From an uncultured Sunxiuqinia sp. (GTDB lineage Bacteria; Bacteroidota; Bacteroidia; Bacteroidales; Prolixibacteraceae): 64,000 nucleotides of DNA. Positions 8,020 through 16,850 of this stretch are shown in pieces. The stretch lies in contig NZ_CANLZV010000001.1 of the NCBI RefSeq assembly GCF_947495665.1, positions 372,001 through 436,000 of the forward strand, given 5' to 3'. The position numbers and the translations under genes were made by a program. Each line of letters opens with the position of its first letter. Position 1 is the first letter of the stretch. The notes beneath the pieces were generated by a model, which ran no database searches, was not told where the DNA came from, and worked only from the letters and a program-made list of their open reading frames with translations.

Positions 8020-9237
8020 CTACAATTCCGGGAAGTTGTCACGGATCTCTTCACTCACCCGCCCAATTTTATGCCTCATATAAATTTCAGTCGTCTGGAT
8101 GGAAGTGTGCCCGTTCTGATCCTGCAATGCTTTCATCGATATACCGGCATCGGCAGCACGGCCATTGCCGGTGTGTTTCCAGGAGTAATACTTATAACCG
8201 TCTGGCATTTTCAGTTTTTTTCGGATATTCCGGAACCGGGTACGCATATTGTTTTTCCCGAGGAACTCAGGCCCAGGCTTTCCATGCTTGCCAAACACAT
8301 AGTAATCGCGTGGATAGTCCTGCAGCTGATAAACTTCTCTGAGTTCCTTTAAAAAGACCAGTGGAATAGTAGGGAAGCGTTCCAGGTTGGTTTTTGCCCG
8401 GAGTTGCTCCACGTCAATCACGCCACGCACAAAGTCAATTTCACCGACCCTGAGCAACCGCAACTCTTTACCCGGCCTCAGAAAACAATAGTATTCAAAC
8501 GAAATGGCCAGCCACAGCTGAGGATCTTCTTTCTTAATTGCATCTTTCAGATCCTGGATGTCGAATTCGGCGATAGGGCGGGGGGATTGGTCGTTTATTC
8601 GCTTGCAAACAGGAATGTCATAAACAGGATTTATCATGATGCTCCCTGCTTTACGCGCAAACTCAAACATGTCCTGAAGCAGTTGTCGGTACTTTTTAAT
8701 TGAGTTGCCGGCCAGCTTCCGGTCGTTAATCAGGTAATCGAAAAACTGAAGCACGATGTCATTCCCAATGACTGTAATGTCGTAGTCGCCCATGCCATTC
8801 TTATCAAGCCACAAACTAAAAATCCGCAGCTTGCTGGTATAAGTGCTGATTGTTTCAGGCTCCAGGTCTGCATCCGCCTTCTTTTGCGCAATAAACTTAC
8901 TGCAGTAAAAGCTGACAGTCTTGTTGGCCATCTTCAACTTACCGTAGATCCGGGCAACGTTTTGATACTGCAGCTGGTCTTCATAGATCGCCGATTCATC
9001 GGCAAGGAATGGACTCCAGCCGTTTTTCAATTTTGCAGCATACTCGGCCTTTAGCTTTTCCGCTGCTTCCGTTCTTCCCGCAAAGTCTTTGATTTTGTGC
9101 AAACCTTGATACGCCTTGAAACGCTTCATTTTTCCGTTTCGAGGATCCCGGTAAGAGTAGTATACAAACCACTTCTTCGAAAGATCGCCGCCGCAATTAT
9201 TAACCTCCGGCAGGATTGCTATTTTATTTCTTCTCAT
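8020..9237 (-). CDS. int: Tyrosine recombinase, phage integrase
   Basis: A 405-residue protein of normal length for Bacteroidota phage integrases. About residues 105-200 form a SAM-like core-binding domain. The catalytic domain shows the box I arginine in FLRPGKELRLL. The box II region reads YYSWKHTGNGR, where Lys takes the position of the first Arg of the common RHT pattern, as often seen in Bacteroidota integrases. Then follow GHTSIQTTEIYMRH with the nucleophilic Tyr. It integrates and excises the prophage by recombining attP with the chromosomal site. It lies 118 bp from the 3' end of an intact tRNA-Pro gene on the same strand, the classic arrangement for an integrase using a tRNA 3' end as attB. 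The phage genes lie to its left. Confidence 0.92.
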   Translation of the reverse strand: MRRNKIAILPEVNNCGGDLSKKWFVYYSYRDPRNGKMKRFKAYQGLHKIKDFAGRTEAAEKLKAEYAAKLKNGWSPFLADESAIYEDQLQYQNVARIYGKLKMANKTVSFYCSKFIAQKKADADLEPETISTYTSKLRIFSLWLDKNGMGDYDITVIGNDIVLQFFDYLINDRKLAGNSIKKYRQLLQDMFEFARKAGSIMINPVYDIPVCKRINDQSPRPIAEFDIQDLKDAIKKEDPQLWLAISFEYYCFLRPGKELRLLRVGEIDFVRGVIDVEQLRAKTNLERFPTIPLVFLKELREVYQLQDYPRDYYVFGKHGKPGPEFLGKNNMRTRFRNIRKKLKMPDGYKYYSWKHTGNGRAADAGISMKALQDQNGHTSIQTTEIYMRHKIGRVSEEIRDNFPEL

Positions 9238-9355
9238 TTCGTTTGACTTTGATGATTAACTCAAAATCAAACTGTCTACCATGTGTCTACCACTTTCAGT
9301 TTTTGTCTACTTTCGCCACAAAAGTAGCTGATTATCAGCGATAGATTGTTTTTTG

Positions 9356-9395
9356 TCGGGATGACTGGATTTGAACCAGCGACCCCCACGTCCCG
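9356..9395 (-). other. Probable prophage attachment site (tRNA-Pro 3' half)
   Basis: The integrase lies directly downstream of this tRNA, so the core attachment sequence is expected in its 3' half. The matching copy at the other prophage end is outside the window, so the exact core cannot be set. Extent is approximate. Confidence 0.4.
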
Positions 9396-9429
9396 AACGT
9401 GGTACGCTACCAGACTGCGCTACATCCCG
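9356..9429 (-). tRNA. tRNA-Pro (anticodon CGG)
   Basis: On the minus strand a complete cloverleaf is visible: acceptor stem CGGGATG / CATCCCG, anticodon stem CCACG / CGTGG with loop TTCGGGA (anticodon CGG), and a T arm CTGG-TTCAAAT-CCAG. The discriminator base is A at 9356 and the CCA end is not encoded. The gene is intact although it borders the prophage, so the phage copy of the tRNA 3' end must restore it. Confidence 0.95.
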
Positions 9430-9566
9430 TTTTTGAAGTGGGACAAATGTACAATTTTCGAATAAATGATGGAATTATTTTTCGAATTTTATTGGTGTCG
9501 GTACTTGATTTTTTTTCATGGTTGATTTCGGACAATTGACTCCTTTATTTTTATTTTGTAAATTGA

Positions 9567-10064
9567 ATGGCAATAACTAAACGCTATTCTTATGCAAATC
9601 AAGAATCTAATCACCGAACTGCCTTGGCATGCCGAGCGAGTTTGGCGAAAGAGAGAGCAATGCTGCTGATGGCTTTGGGCGCCTCGGCTCAAAGCAGTAA
9701 ACTCATTCCCGGGGCAAGTTTTACCAACCAAACAGCGGATACACTATATGTCATTCCGATGCAGCAGGTCAGGTCGCTATTAACGAGCGCGGTCAGCCAC
9801 GAAATCAACACCCAGAAGCTGGAGTTGTACAAAAAACAAATCAGCTTATTTGAAGTGCGCTCGGCCATGGCTGATAGTGCGATAGCTGTTAAAAAACTAG
9901 AGGCTGAATTTTGGCACGGACAATTATTGCAGAACGATCAAGTATTGGAAAATCAGCGCATCGAAAACATCAAACTGATTGATGATAAAAACCGAATCCG
10001 ACAATCTCGGGTCTATTACTTGGTTGCCGGCCTGGTTGCCGGAGCTGTATTGGTTTCTTTGTAA
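9567..10064 (+). CDS. Small membrane protein with coiled coil, function unknown
   Basis: Up to 165 residues. The last 20 residues (YYLVAGLVAGAVLVSL) form a C-terminal membrane segment, preceded by a long helical, coiled-coil-like region from about residue 70. The N-terminus is odd: the sequence LLMALGASAQ at about residues 33-42 looks like the end of a signal peptide, but the preceding 30 residues in this frame do not. A different frame from an ATG at 9592 gives MQIKNLIT, a plausible signal-peptide start, then stops. Either translation begins near the TTG at 9642, or the 5' end carries an indel. The topology (exported start, coiled coil, C-terminal anchor) resembles small phage or host membrane proteins. 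It lies outside the predicted prophage end and stops one base before the converging dehydrogenase stop. Confidence 0.5.
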   Translation: MAITKRYSYANQESNHRTALACRASLAKERAMLLMALGASAQSSKLIPGASFTNQTADTLYVIPMQQVRSLLTSAVSHEINTQKLELYKKQISLFEVRSAMADSAIAVKKLEAEFWHGQLLQNDQVLENQRIENIKLIDDKNRIRQSRVYYLVAGLVAGAVLVSL

Positions 10065-11264
10065 TTATTCTTCCAGAAAGTTTTTGAGATAGCTGAATTT
10101 TGGGGTTAGCTTGCCATTTTTAAGAATGGTGGCTCGTTCAATAATTCCATCATCCTCGTTCCCGAATAAGGACGGAAAAACTTCGTAGTATAAATCTCGG
10201 GCAAAGGTTCGGGAAGCATCCATGGGCAATGCGGCAGGCAGGTTATCTACGGCAACCACTGTAATGTGTGATGAGGAGCTGAATGGTGCTTTTTCTTTAC
10301 CGCTTAGAGGCTCCACGTCGTAAAAAGGGGCTTCAATCTCACTTGTTCGAAGCGTTGTTGGGATAGGGCCGGGAACGTCGCATGAAATATCTGAAATCAA
10401 TGAAATGGAAAAATCAGGTGCTTTCAAATCTTCAGCACTGAAAAAGTGAGGAGATTCGTGATTCCAGTAGTGGCAGGCAATAAATGCATCAGCCACCTTG
10501 GTGTAGGGGAGAAAGGCCGACTCAAACGCTTCCGGATGATCATAGAAGTGCTGATCCTCTGGGGCTCCTTCTTTGCGTTTTACATAGTCTTCCGGGTCAA
10601 GGCGGGTGTATACCGGATGATCATAGTCGCGCTCTAAAAAGTCTTTGGGAAGCACTTCCGGAATTCCCAGGTGATTGATAATTTCCAGTGCTCCGGAAGC
10701 AACACGCCCTCCACCGGTAACCAAAATCTTTAACGCCGGAATTGGCAAAGCTTTTAGCTGGTGGTGTAAATCCTGTAAATCCCGGCAAGCCTCAGGGGCA
10801 GGAAGCTGGTAATTGCAAAAGCGCTGTCCAATGCCTACAAACGCATAGTAGGCACCCACTACGCCAGCCCAAAATCCAAAGGCTACCAGTCTGGCCCGGT
10901 GCTTGTCTACAAAATATTCATAGTCAATCAGGGTAATTTTCTTTTGTGCCATTAGTTTGAAGAAGTCGCGATTGTACGCTTGTTCCTTGGCTACATGGCT
11001 AAACATGATGTAGGTTTTTCCTTCCAGAAGAGCTTCATTGGCTACTTCTTTTACGCCAATCAGAACGTCGCAATGCGAAACGTCCTGCACAACCGGGAAT
11101 CCTAGCTGGCGGTATTCTTCGTCTGGGTGCACCCGCAAATCGCTGGACTGCACATAGAGCTCCACCTCCGGATAGTTTTGTTGAATTAAAAGGGCTGTTT
11201 CAGGCGTAATTGCAACGCGGCGGTCTTTCCAGCGGCGCGTTTCTCTCAAAATACCAATCTTCAT
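10065..11264 (-). CDS. AlaDH/PNT-family NAD(P)-dependent dehydrogenase (saccharopine dehydrogenase-like)
   Basis: A 399-residue cytoplasmic enzyme. The N-terminal domain begins KIGILRETRRWKDRRVAITP, the signature of the alanine dehydrogenase / transhydrogenase-alpha / lysine-forming saccharopine dehydrogenase superfamily. A nucleotide-binding glycine motif appears at about residues 180-192 (LVTGGGRVASGALEI). The family oxidises amino acids or saccharopine with NAD+, or reduces pyridine nucleotides; the exact substrate cannot be read from the sequence. The C-terminal part with DISCDVPGPIPTT resembles the LYS1-like group more than true alanine dehydrogenase. It is a single gene, convergent with the upstream small membrane gene and divergent from the tmRNA gene. 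Confidence 0.7.
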   Translation of the reverse strand: MKIGILRETRRWKDRRVAITPETALLIQQNYPEVELYVQSSDLRVHPDEEYRQLGFPVVQDVSHCDVLIGVKEVANEALLEGKTYIMFSHVAKEQAYNRDFFKLMAQKKITLIDYEYFVDKHRARLVAFGFWAGVVGAYYAFVGIGQRFCNYQLPAPEACRDLQDLHHQLKALPIPALKILVTGGGRVASGALEIINHLGIPEVLPKDFLERDYDHPVYTRLDPEDYVKRKEGAPEDQHFYDHPEAFESAFLPYTKVADAFIACHYWNHESPHFFSAEDLKAPDFSISLISDISCDVPGPIPTTLRTSEIEAPFYDVEPLSGKEKAPFSSSSHITVVAVDNLPAALPMDASRTFARDLYYEVFPSLFGNEDDGIIERATILKNGKLTPKFSYLKNFLEE

Positions 11265-11425
11265 GTTTGTCTTTCTTTTCTGGAATTTTTAAAGATAAGA
11301 ATTATCTTCTTAATCAGAAGTGAACCGGCCGTATTGCTTCCAGGAGCCAGTTCTTATTTGAATAGTCGAACATTTTTTAAGAAAGAGAAAGCTGAAGACA
11401 ACTATGAATATGCCAAAAATTATTG

Positions 11426-11433
11426 TAATTTTG
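11426..11433 (+). promoter_or_regulatory. Minus-7 promoter element of tmRNA
   Basis: TAATTTTG matches TAnnTTTG exactly and lies 16 bp before the predicted mature tmRNA 5' end. No good minus-33 TTTG is seen at the usual distance. Confidence 0.55.
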
Positions 11434-11449
11434 CATTTCCTCAATGACC

Positions 11450-11848
11450 GGGGCTGACTGGTTTTGACAGCGGGTAGAAGAGGTATGTAAGCATGTCGAG
11501 CTTGGGTTGTTGGCTCGTTAATCCTAATGATCAAACTTTTAATTGGCGAAAACAATTACGCTCTTGCTGCGTAACCGAATCACAGTAGGTTAACCGCTTA
11601 ATCCCGGCACTAGGTGCTGGGACAAGACATCGCTCGGATGCTATTGCTTTGAGGCTATCCGATTCGGCGGTGCAAAAAATCGAGGCTAGTGGAATGTTTG
11701 CTTCGGACATGCCGCGAAACTTTAGAAGCTAAGGTAGTGGTCGGTGGCCTTGATCCTGCTACTACTCGAAAACCAAGTCGAGGCTAAACATGTAGAAAGC
11801 ATATGGCTTCCTCGTTTGGACCCGGGTTCGATTCCCGGCAGCTCCACC
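11450..11848 (+). ncRNA. ssrA: Transfer-messenger RNA (tmRNA)
   Basis: The 5' end GGGGCTGACTGG and 3' end ending CAGCTCCACC form the tRNA-like acceptor (GGGGCTG / CAGCTCC), with a T arm around GGTTCGATTCC. The tag reading frame runs from 11545 to 11574 and encodes GENNYALAA followed by TAA, a typical Bacteroidota tag ending in ALAA. The RNA rescues stalled ribosomes and marks the unfinished proteins for proteolysis, together with SmpB (not in the window). A terminator follows directly. Confidence 0.96.
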
Positions 11849-11851
11849 TGC

Positions 11852-11887
11852 ACTCATCAATGCACAGCGCATTGGTGAGTTTTTTTT
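11852..11887 (+). terminator. Intrinsic terminator of tmRNA
   Basis: Stem ACTCATCAATGC (11852-11863) / GCATTGGTGAGT (11869-11880), nearly perfect, followed by a T-run of at least seven. Confidence 0.85.
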
Positions 11888-12059
11888 GCCTGTTTTTCTA
11901 ATGATAAGCATTGCCAAAAGCCCGAACAATCGCGGGAAACACTTGTTTATTAAATCGGATTTACAAACAAAGTAAGGGGCCCAAATAAACCGCTATTATG
12001 AAAACATTAACAATGGTAAATCCCAAGAAGTGGGTATGTTTTATAGCATAAACTTATCC

Positions 12060-12067
12060 TATTTTTG
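12060..12067 (+). promoter_or_regulatory. Candidate promoter of the pfl-foc genes
   Basis: TATTTTTG fits TAnnTTTG and lies 89 bp upstream of pflB. An inverted repeat, TAATTT-GA-AAATTA, follows at 12090-12103 within the leader and may bind a regulator. The region 11888-12155 otherwise shows no gene; a 17-codon ATG frame at 11998 lies upstream of the promoter and is not considered real. Confidence 0.5.
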
Positions 12068-12155
12068 CGGCCCGAAGCAAACGGCTTGTTAATTTGAAAA
12101 TTAGTAGGGACTCTCGTCCTCTGGTAATAATTGAGAAAAAGTAAAAAAATCAGCT

Positions 12156-14372
12156 ATGAAATTTAAAGAAGGAATATGGACCAGTTCCATAGAGGTAAAG
12201 GATTTTGTTGCACGTAATATCACCCCTTATGCAGGCAATCATGACTTTTTGGTAGGCCCAACAGAGCGCACTTCCCATTTGTGGAACATCTGTAAAGCCG
12301 CCCTGAAAGAAGAGCGCGAAAGAAAAGGACTTCGCAGCGTTGATACAGAAAACGTATCAACCATGAATGCGTTTAAAGCCGGGTATATTGACAAGGAAAG
12401 TGAAGTCATTGTAGGTTTGCAGACTGATGAGTTGCTAAAACGTGCCATGAAACCTTATGGAGGATTCAAAGTGGTGCAAAAAGCTCTTTCTGAACATGGC
12501 TTTTCGCCAAGCGAGGTTATTACCGAAAGCTTCAGCAAATACACCAAAACGCATAACGATGGCGTATTTGATGCCTACACCGATGAAATCCGCAAGTTTC
12601 GTTCGCTGGGTTTCCTGACTGGTCTGCCTGACAACTATGCGCGTGGCCGGATTATTGGTGACTACCGACGCTTAGCACTATACGGGATCAACCGGCTGAT
12701 TGAAGCCAAAAAAGCTGATTTGGATGCGATTCATGGGCCAATGACCGATGCTACCATTCGTTTGCGCGAAGAGGTGTCGGAGCAAATCAAAGCATTGTAC
12801 GCTATGATTGAGATGGGGAAAATCTACGATCTTGATCTTAGCCGTCCGGCTGAAAATGCCCGAGAAGCTGTTCAGTGGACTTACATGGGCTACTTGGCTG
12901 CTGTGAAAGAGCAAGATGGTGCTGCCATGTCACTGGGAAGTGTATCCTCATTCCTGGATGTTTTTATTGAGAAAGACTTAACAGACGGTGTAATCACCGA
13001 AGAAGAAGCGCAAGAATACATTGACCAGTTTGTGATGAAACTGCGCATGGTGCGTCACCTGCGTATGGAAGCCTACGAACAGATTTTTGCCGGCGACCCC
13101 ACTTGGGTAACAGAATCAATTGGCGGACTTTTAATTGACGGACGCAGCAAGGTTACTAAAACCTCTTTCCGCTTCCTGAATACGCTATACAACCTGGGAC
13201 CATCACCAGAACCCAATATCACTATTTTGTGGTCTAAAAACCTGCCTCAGGGGTTCAAGGACTACTGTGCGAAAGTATCGATTGAAACGTCATCCATTCA
13301 GTATGAAAATGACGACTTGATGCGTACTAGCGCCAATTGTGACGATTACGGGATTGCTTGCTGCGTATCGATGCAGGAGCTTGGAAAGCACATCCAGTTT
13401 TTTGGGGCAAGAACCAACTTGGCCAAAACCCTGTTGCTGGCCATTAACCGTGGACAGTGTGAAAACACCGGAACTCAAATTGTGGATGGCATTCCAGCGC
13501 TGGAAAACGAATACCTGGATTACGACGAAGTGGTTGCCAACTTTAAAGTGGCGATGAAAGAAGTGGCCCGCGTGTACAACGAATCCATGAACATCATTCA
13601 CTACATGCACGATAAGTACTACTACGAAAAGGCGCAGATGGCCCTGATCGATACTAATCCGAAAATTAACATCGCATATGGTATTGCAGGTCTTTCAATT
13701 GTTGCCGATTCATTGTCAGCCATTAAACATGCCAAGGTAAAACCCATTCGCGATGAAAACGGATTGACTGTTGATTTCGAGATTGAAGGCGATTTTCCAA
13801 AATACGGAAACGATGACGACCGGGTGGACCATATTGCCCGCGACGTGGTGAGTCACTTCAACAAAGAATTGTCGCAACACAAAGTGTACAAAGATGCCAA
13901 TCCAACTTTGTCAGTTCTGACCATTACTTCAAACGTTGTTTATGGTTTGAAAACCGGAGCTACACCTGATGGACGTGGTAAAGGAGTGGCTTTTGCACCA
14001 GGTGCAAACCCAATGCACGGACGCGACACACACGGGGTAATTGCTTCGTTGAACTCGGTAGCCAAAATTGACTACAAAGATTCAAAAGATGGTATTTCGA
14101 ATACCTTGTCAGTCGTGCCTAAATCACTGGGATCAACTCCGGAAGACCGGATTGCCAACTTGGTACGCACGCTGGATGGTTACTTCGGATCGAATGCACA
14201 GCACCTGAACGTGAACGTTCTTGACCGTGAAACGTTGATCCACGCCATGGAGCACCCTGAGGAGCATCCTCAGCTGACCATCCGTGTGTCGGGATACGCC
14301 GTTAACTTTGTTCGCCTTACCCGCGAGCAGCAGCAAGAGGTGTTGACTCGTTCATTCCATGAGTCGCTATAG
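12156..14372 (+). CDS. pflB: Pyruvate formate-lyase (formate acetyltransferase)
   Basis: A 738-residue glycyl-radical enzyme, close to the 760 residues of the classic enzyme. It converts pyruvate and CoA to acetyl-CoA and formate in anaerobic energy metabolism, in the cytoplasm. The catalytic Cys pair is at residues 402-403 (GIACCVSMQ), and the glycyl-radical motif is RVSGYAVNF with Gly713 near the C-terminus. The activating enzyme gene and a formate channel gene follow on the same strand, completing the module. The radical form is oxygen-sensitive, so the organism should be anaerobic or facultative. Confidence 0.97.
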   Translation: MKFKEGIWTSSIEVKDFVARNITPYAGNHDFLVGPTERTSHLWNICKAALKEERERKGLRSVDTENVSTMNAFKAGYIDKESEVIVGLQTDELLKRAMKPYGGFKVVQKALSEHGFSPSEVITESFSKYTKTHNDGVFDAYTDEIRKFRSLGFLTGLPDNYARGRIIGDYRRLALYGINRLIEAKKADLDAIHGPMTDATIRLREEVSEQIKALYAMIEMGKIYDLDLSRPAENAREAVQWTYMGYLAAVKEQDGAAMSLGSVSSFLDVFIEKDLTDGVITEEEAQEYIDQFVMKLRMVRHLRMEAYEQIFAGDPTWVTESIGGLLIDGRSKVTKTSFRFLNTLYNLGPSPEPNITILWSKNLPQGFKDYCAKVSIETSSIQYENDDLMRTSANCDDYGIACCVSMQELGKHIQFFGARTNLAKTLLLAINRGQCENTGTQIVDGIPALENEYLDYDEVVANFKVAMKEVARVYNESMNIIHYMHDKYYYEKAQMALIDTNPKINIAYGIAGLSIVADSLSAIKHAKVKPIRDENGLTVDFEIEGDFPKYGNDDDRVDHIARDVVSHFNKELSQHKVYKDANPTLSVLTITSNVVYGLKTGATPDGRGKGVAFAPGANPMHGRDTHGVIASLNSVAKIDYKDSKDGISNTLSVVPKSLGSTPEDRIANLVRTLDGYFGSNAQHLNVNVLDRETLIHAMEHPEEHPQLTIRVSGYAVNFVRLTREQQQEVLTRSFHESL

Positions 14373-14400
14373 AAACGATTATTTGCATATAATTTACATT

Positions 14401-14446
14401 GAAGACATTCTGCCCCTGAAAAACGGGGGAGGGTGTCTTCTATTTT
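14401..14446 (+). terminator. Hairpin between pflB and pflA
   Basis: GAAGACA (14401-14407) pairs with TGTCTTC (14434-14440), with an inner pairing of CCCC / GGGG, followed by TATTTT. As pflA starts only 10 bp later, it is likely a partial terminator that lowers pflA/focA expression relative to pflB. Confidence 0.6.
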
Positions 14447-14455
14447 AATAGGACT

Positions 14456-15205
14456 ATGACCCAAGCTGAAAAAACACTCACTGTTCACTCCATCGAATCG
14501 TTTGGGACGCATGACGGCCCGGGCATCCGGCTCGTTGTTTTTTTACAGGGCTGCAACCTGCAGTGTTTGTATTGTCAAAATCCCGATACCATGGCCATGA
14601 AGGGCGGCACAACCACCGAGATTGAAGCCTTGGTGAAGCGGGCCCGCAACATGAAAACCTATTTTGGAGATGATGGTGGAGTCACTGTTTCGGGCGGCGA
14701 GCCCATGCTGCAGAGCAAAGCGCTCATTCCTTTTTTCGAGGCATTGAAAGCAGAAGGAATTCACACCAATATTGATACGAATGGTGTTGTTCGCACGCCG
14801 GAAGCGCTTCAGCTGATCTCCGGTCTTTCTGATCTGGTGATGTTCGATGTAAAATCGACCACCGACAAAGGGTTTAAAACACTTACAGGCGTTTCGCGCT
14901 TACAAGCCATGCTCAGTAACGTTAAGCTGCGTGAAGCGAGTCAGCTCCCGTTTTGGTTGCGCTATGTGCTGGTTCCGGGTTTTACCGATAAGGAACGAGA
15001 TTTGGAATGGCTGATTGAGCAATTTTCCGGCATGAACTTCCTGGAGCGGTTCGAAATTTTACCCTATCACAAGCTGGGGCAATACAAATGGGAAGCCTTG
15101 GGCATGGATTACCAGTTAATGGATGTGGCTGAAAATACGCCCGAACAATTGGAGATTGTAGAACAAAAACTCACCCCTTATTTCAAAAAAGTAATTATAA
15201 AATAA
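14456..15205 (+). CDS. pflA: Pyruvate formate-lyase-activating enzyme (radical SAM)
   Basis: A 249-residue radical-SAM protein. The cluster motif CNLQCLYC (Cys33, Cys37, Cys40; CX3CX2C) binds the 4Fe-4S cluster, and VSGGEP is the usual SAM-binding glycine motif. The start region SIESFGTHDGPGIR is typical of glycyl-radical activases. It cleaves S-adenosylmethionine and abstracts a hydrogen from Gly713 of the upstream PflB. The gene is 83 bp after pflB with a hairpin between, and 6 bp before the formate channel gene. Confidence 0.95.
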   Translation: MTQAEKTLTVHSIESFGTHDGPGIRLVVFLQGCNLQCLYCQNPDTMAMKGGTTTEIEALVKRARNMKTYFGDDGGVTVSGGEPMLQSKALIPFFEALKAEGIHTNIDTNGVVRTPEALQLISGLSDLVMFDVKSTTDKGFKTLTGVSRLQAMLSNVKLREASQLPFWLRYVLVPGFTDKERDLEWLIEQFSGMNFLERFEILPYHKLGQYKWEALGMDYQLMDVAENTPEQLEIVEQKLTPYFKKVIIK

Positions 15206-15211
15206 AAACCG

Positions 15212-15994
15212 ATGAGTTTATATTCACCCAAAGAAATCATCAAGGTTGCCGGGAAACTGGCTATAGATAAAGACGCTTATTCTGCAAAAAAAATACTGGT
15301 GCTTGCCTTTATGGCCGGTGCTTACATTTCCTTTGGCGGGCTGCTGGCTATTCTGATTGGCGGCGGTGTGCCCGGATTGGCTGCCGAAAACCCGGGAATT
15401 TCCAAATTTCTGATGGGGGCAGCTTTCCCCGTTGGGCTGATGATGGTGGTTATGGCCGGCGCCGAACTGTTTACCGGTAACAATGCTTACTTTATGCCCA
15501 ATGTGCTCAGTAAAAAACAACAATGGACGGCTCCTTTGCGCAATTGGGCTTTGGTTTATCTGGGCAACCTGATCGGATCGCTGTTTGTTGCTTACTTTCT
15601 GGTTCACTTGACCGATTTAGTGAGTGCTGCTCCTTGGAGCGAGGCCGTGCAAAACATTGCTATGGGAAAGACGGGTAACCCTTTTTACAAAACCTTTCTG
15701 AAAGGTATTGGCGCCAACTGGCTGGTGTGTTTGTCCTTGTGGATGGGCATGTCGGCTCAGCACACTTCCGGAAAGATTCTGGGGATTTGGTGGCCGGTGA
15801 TGGCTTTTGTAACTATGGGGTTTGAGCACTCCATTGCCAACATGTTTTTTATTCCGCTGGCCATTTTTGAAGGTGCCGACATCAGCTGGACGGCTTTTGT
15901 GGTTGAAAACCTGATTCCTGCAACCTTAGGGAATATTGTTGGGGGAGCCTTTTTCGTCGGAACCCTTTATTGGTACACCTACGCCCGCGACTGA
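15212..15994 (+). CDS. focA: Formate/nitrite transporter family channel
   Basis: A 260-residue inner-membrane protein with six hydrophobic segments, starting SLYSPKEIIKVAGKLAIDK. The motif AGAELFTGNN at about residue 87 is the family hallmark in the first half. The family forms pentameric channels for small anions such as formate, nitrite or hydrosulfide. Being 6 bp behind pflA and in one transcript with pflB strongly favours formate export or re-uptake. In enterobacteria focA precedes pflB, so the order here is different. A strong terminator follows. Confidence 0.88.
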   Translation: MSLYSPKEIIKVAGKLAIDKDAYSAKKILVLAFMAGAYISFGGLLAILIGGGVPGLAAENPGISKFLMGAAFPVGLMMVVMAGAELFTGNNAYFMPNVLSKKQQWTAPLRNWALVYLGNLIGSLFVAYFLVHLTDLVSAAPWSEAVQNIAMGKTGNPFYKTFLKGIGANWLVCLSLWMGMSAQHTSGKILGIWWPVMAFVTMGFEHSIANMFFIPLAIFEGADISWTAFVVENLIPATLGNIVGGAFFVGTLYWYTYARD

Positions 15995-16020
15995 GCGAAA
16001 AATGGATGGTGATGAACTGA

Positions 16021-16066
16021 AAAACGGTCGAAAACAAATGACACATCTGTTTTCGACCGTTTTTCT
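16021..16066. terminator. Strong terminator after the formate channel gene
   Basis: A 16-bp perfect stem, AAAACGGTCGAAAACA (16021-16036) / TGTTTTCGACCGTTTT (16048-16063), with an 11-nt loop and flanking A- and T-runs. It can act in both directions between the converging focA and mazG-like genes. Confidence 0.85.
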
Positions 16067-16166
16067 TTGCGTTCTACTTTGCAGCATGGGGGGGCTGAAC
16101 GATTTTGTGTTGATTTTTCCTTGCCCTTGTTGGATGTGCTCTGCCACGTTGGGAATCGCGGATCGC

Positions 16167-16505
16167 CTACAGCTCGGTGTATTTCTTGGAAGTTCCCCGG
16201 GCTTTTTCTACCGGGTATTTGGCTGCATTTTTCCGGATTTTGTCTAATACGATTTCAAAGACATCCAGCTCATGTTTTTCGGCTAATAAAAAGGCATAAG
16301 CCAAAACATCGGCAAGCTCTTCCTTCAGCTTTTCCTGGTTTACATCGGTGAGCTCATGCTCTTTCTTCCACAGAAATAATTCATTCAACTCTGCAGCTTC
16401 AATGGATAGGGCCAAAGCTAAATTCTTTGAATCGTGAAACTGTTGCCAGTTTCGTTCATCCCTGAATTCAATCAGTTTTTCGATCACTTTTTGATAATCA
16501 CTCAT
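16167..16505 (-). CDS. MazG-like nucleotide pyrophosphohydrolase
   Basis: A 112-residue all-alpha protein. The metal-binding motifs EAAEL and EELADVLAY match the MazG / RS21-C6 (dCTPase) superfamily. Such enzymes hydrolyse non-canonical or surplus (d)NTPs to monophosphates and pyrophosphate, cleaning the nucleotide pool. I chose the ATG at 16505 (MSDYQKVIEKL), where similarity to the family begins; an upstream ATG at 16538 would add 11 unlikely residues. It is a single-gene unit, convergent with focA. Its upstream region is the unusual repeat array. Confidence 0.85.
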   Translation of the reverse strand: MSDYQKVIEKLIEFRDERNWQQFHDSKNLALALSIEAAELNELFLWKKEHELTDVNQEKLKEELADVLAYAFLLAEKHELDVFEIVLDKIRKNAAKYPVEKARGTSKKYTEL

Positions 16506-16577
16506 AATTTCAGTCAAAATTCTCTCGAAAATAAACATATCGGCTGAATTTTGGTTGATTTTTTTCTTTTTCCAATG

Positions 16578-16820
16578 CTTCCTGCTACTTTTTCATCCAT
16601 CCTGCGCGATTGGCAGTCGTCCTGTATGCTTGCAACTCGTCCTGTTACCCCTGAGGCCTTCCAGTTAAAGAATTTTAACTTCCTGTTCAACAGGAAGCCT
16701 GTAAGACCATGCTGGGAGTTAATATTCCGTTACTGGGCGCCTTAAAAGCTTACAGGGGCCACAAAAAAGCAACTGGGACGCTAGATTCTTAACAGGGAGC
16801 CATCGAAAAGTGACAGGGCC
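16578..16820. repeat. Two-sided array of degenerate 20-21 bp repeats around a palindrome
   Basis: The intergenic region 16506-16850 has no gene. On its left side a C(T/A/G)TCC(T/A)G core recurs at 16578, 16598, 16618, 16638, 16658 and 16679, a period of 20 bp. On the right side the inverse core C(A/T)GG recurs at 16691, 16712, 16733, 16753, 16773, 16793 and 16814, a period of 20-21 bp. The two halves meet in the perfect palindrome CTTCCTGTT-C-AACAGGAAG (16679-16697). Sequence between cores is variable but often contains AAAAG on the right side. The cores would lie on one face of the helix, two turns apart. Function is unknown. Confidence 0.7.
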
Positions 16821-16850
16821 AGTAAAAAGGGCCTGTGTCCAACTAATAAT

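Noticed and set aside
11998-12051. A 17-codon leader peptide upstream of pflB
   Set aside because: It lies upstream of the best promoter candidate (12060), so it would not be on the pfl transcript.
16088-16094. G7 run behind the formate channel gene
   Set aside because: It is intergenic, behind a strong terminator, and not in a position to change any gene.
16551-16745. A 64-codon plus-strand frame across the repeat array
   Set aside because: It runs through the degenerate repeats and the palindrome, its composition follows the repeats, and no leader or family pattern is seen.
16578-16820. CRISPR array
   Set aside because: The conserved core is only about 7 bp with 13-14 bp between cores, the orientation inverts in the middle, and no cas gene is nearby.
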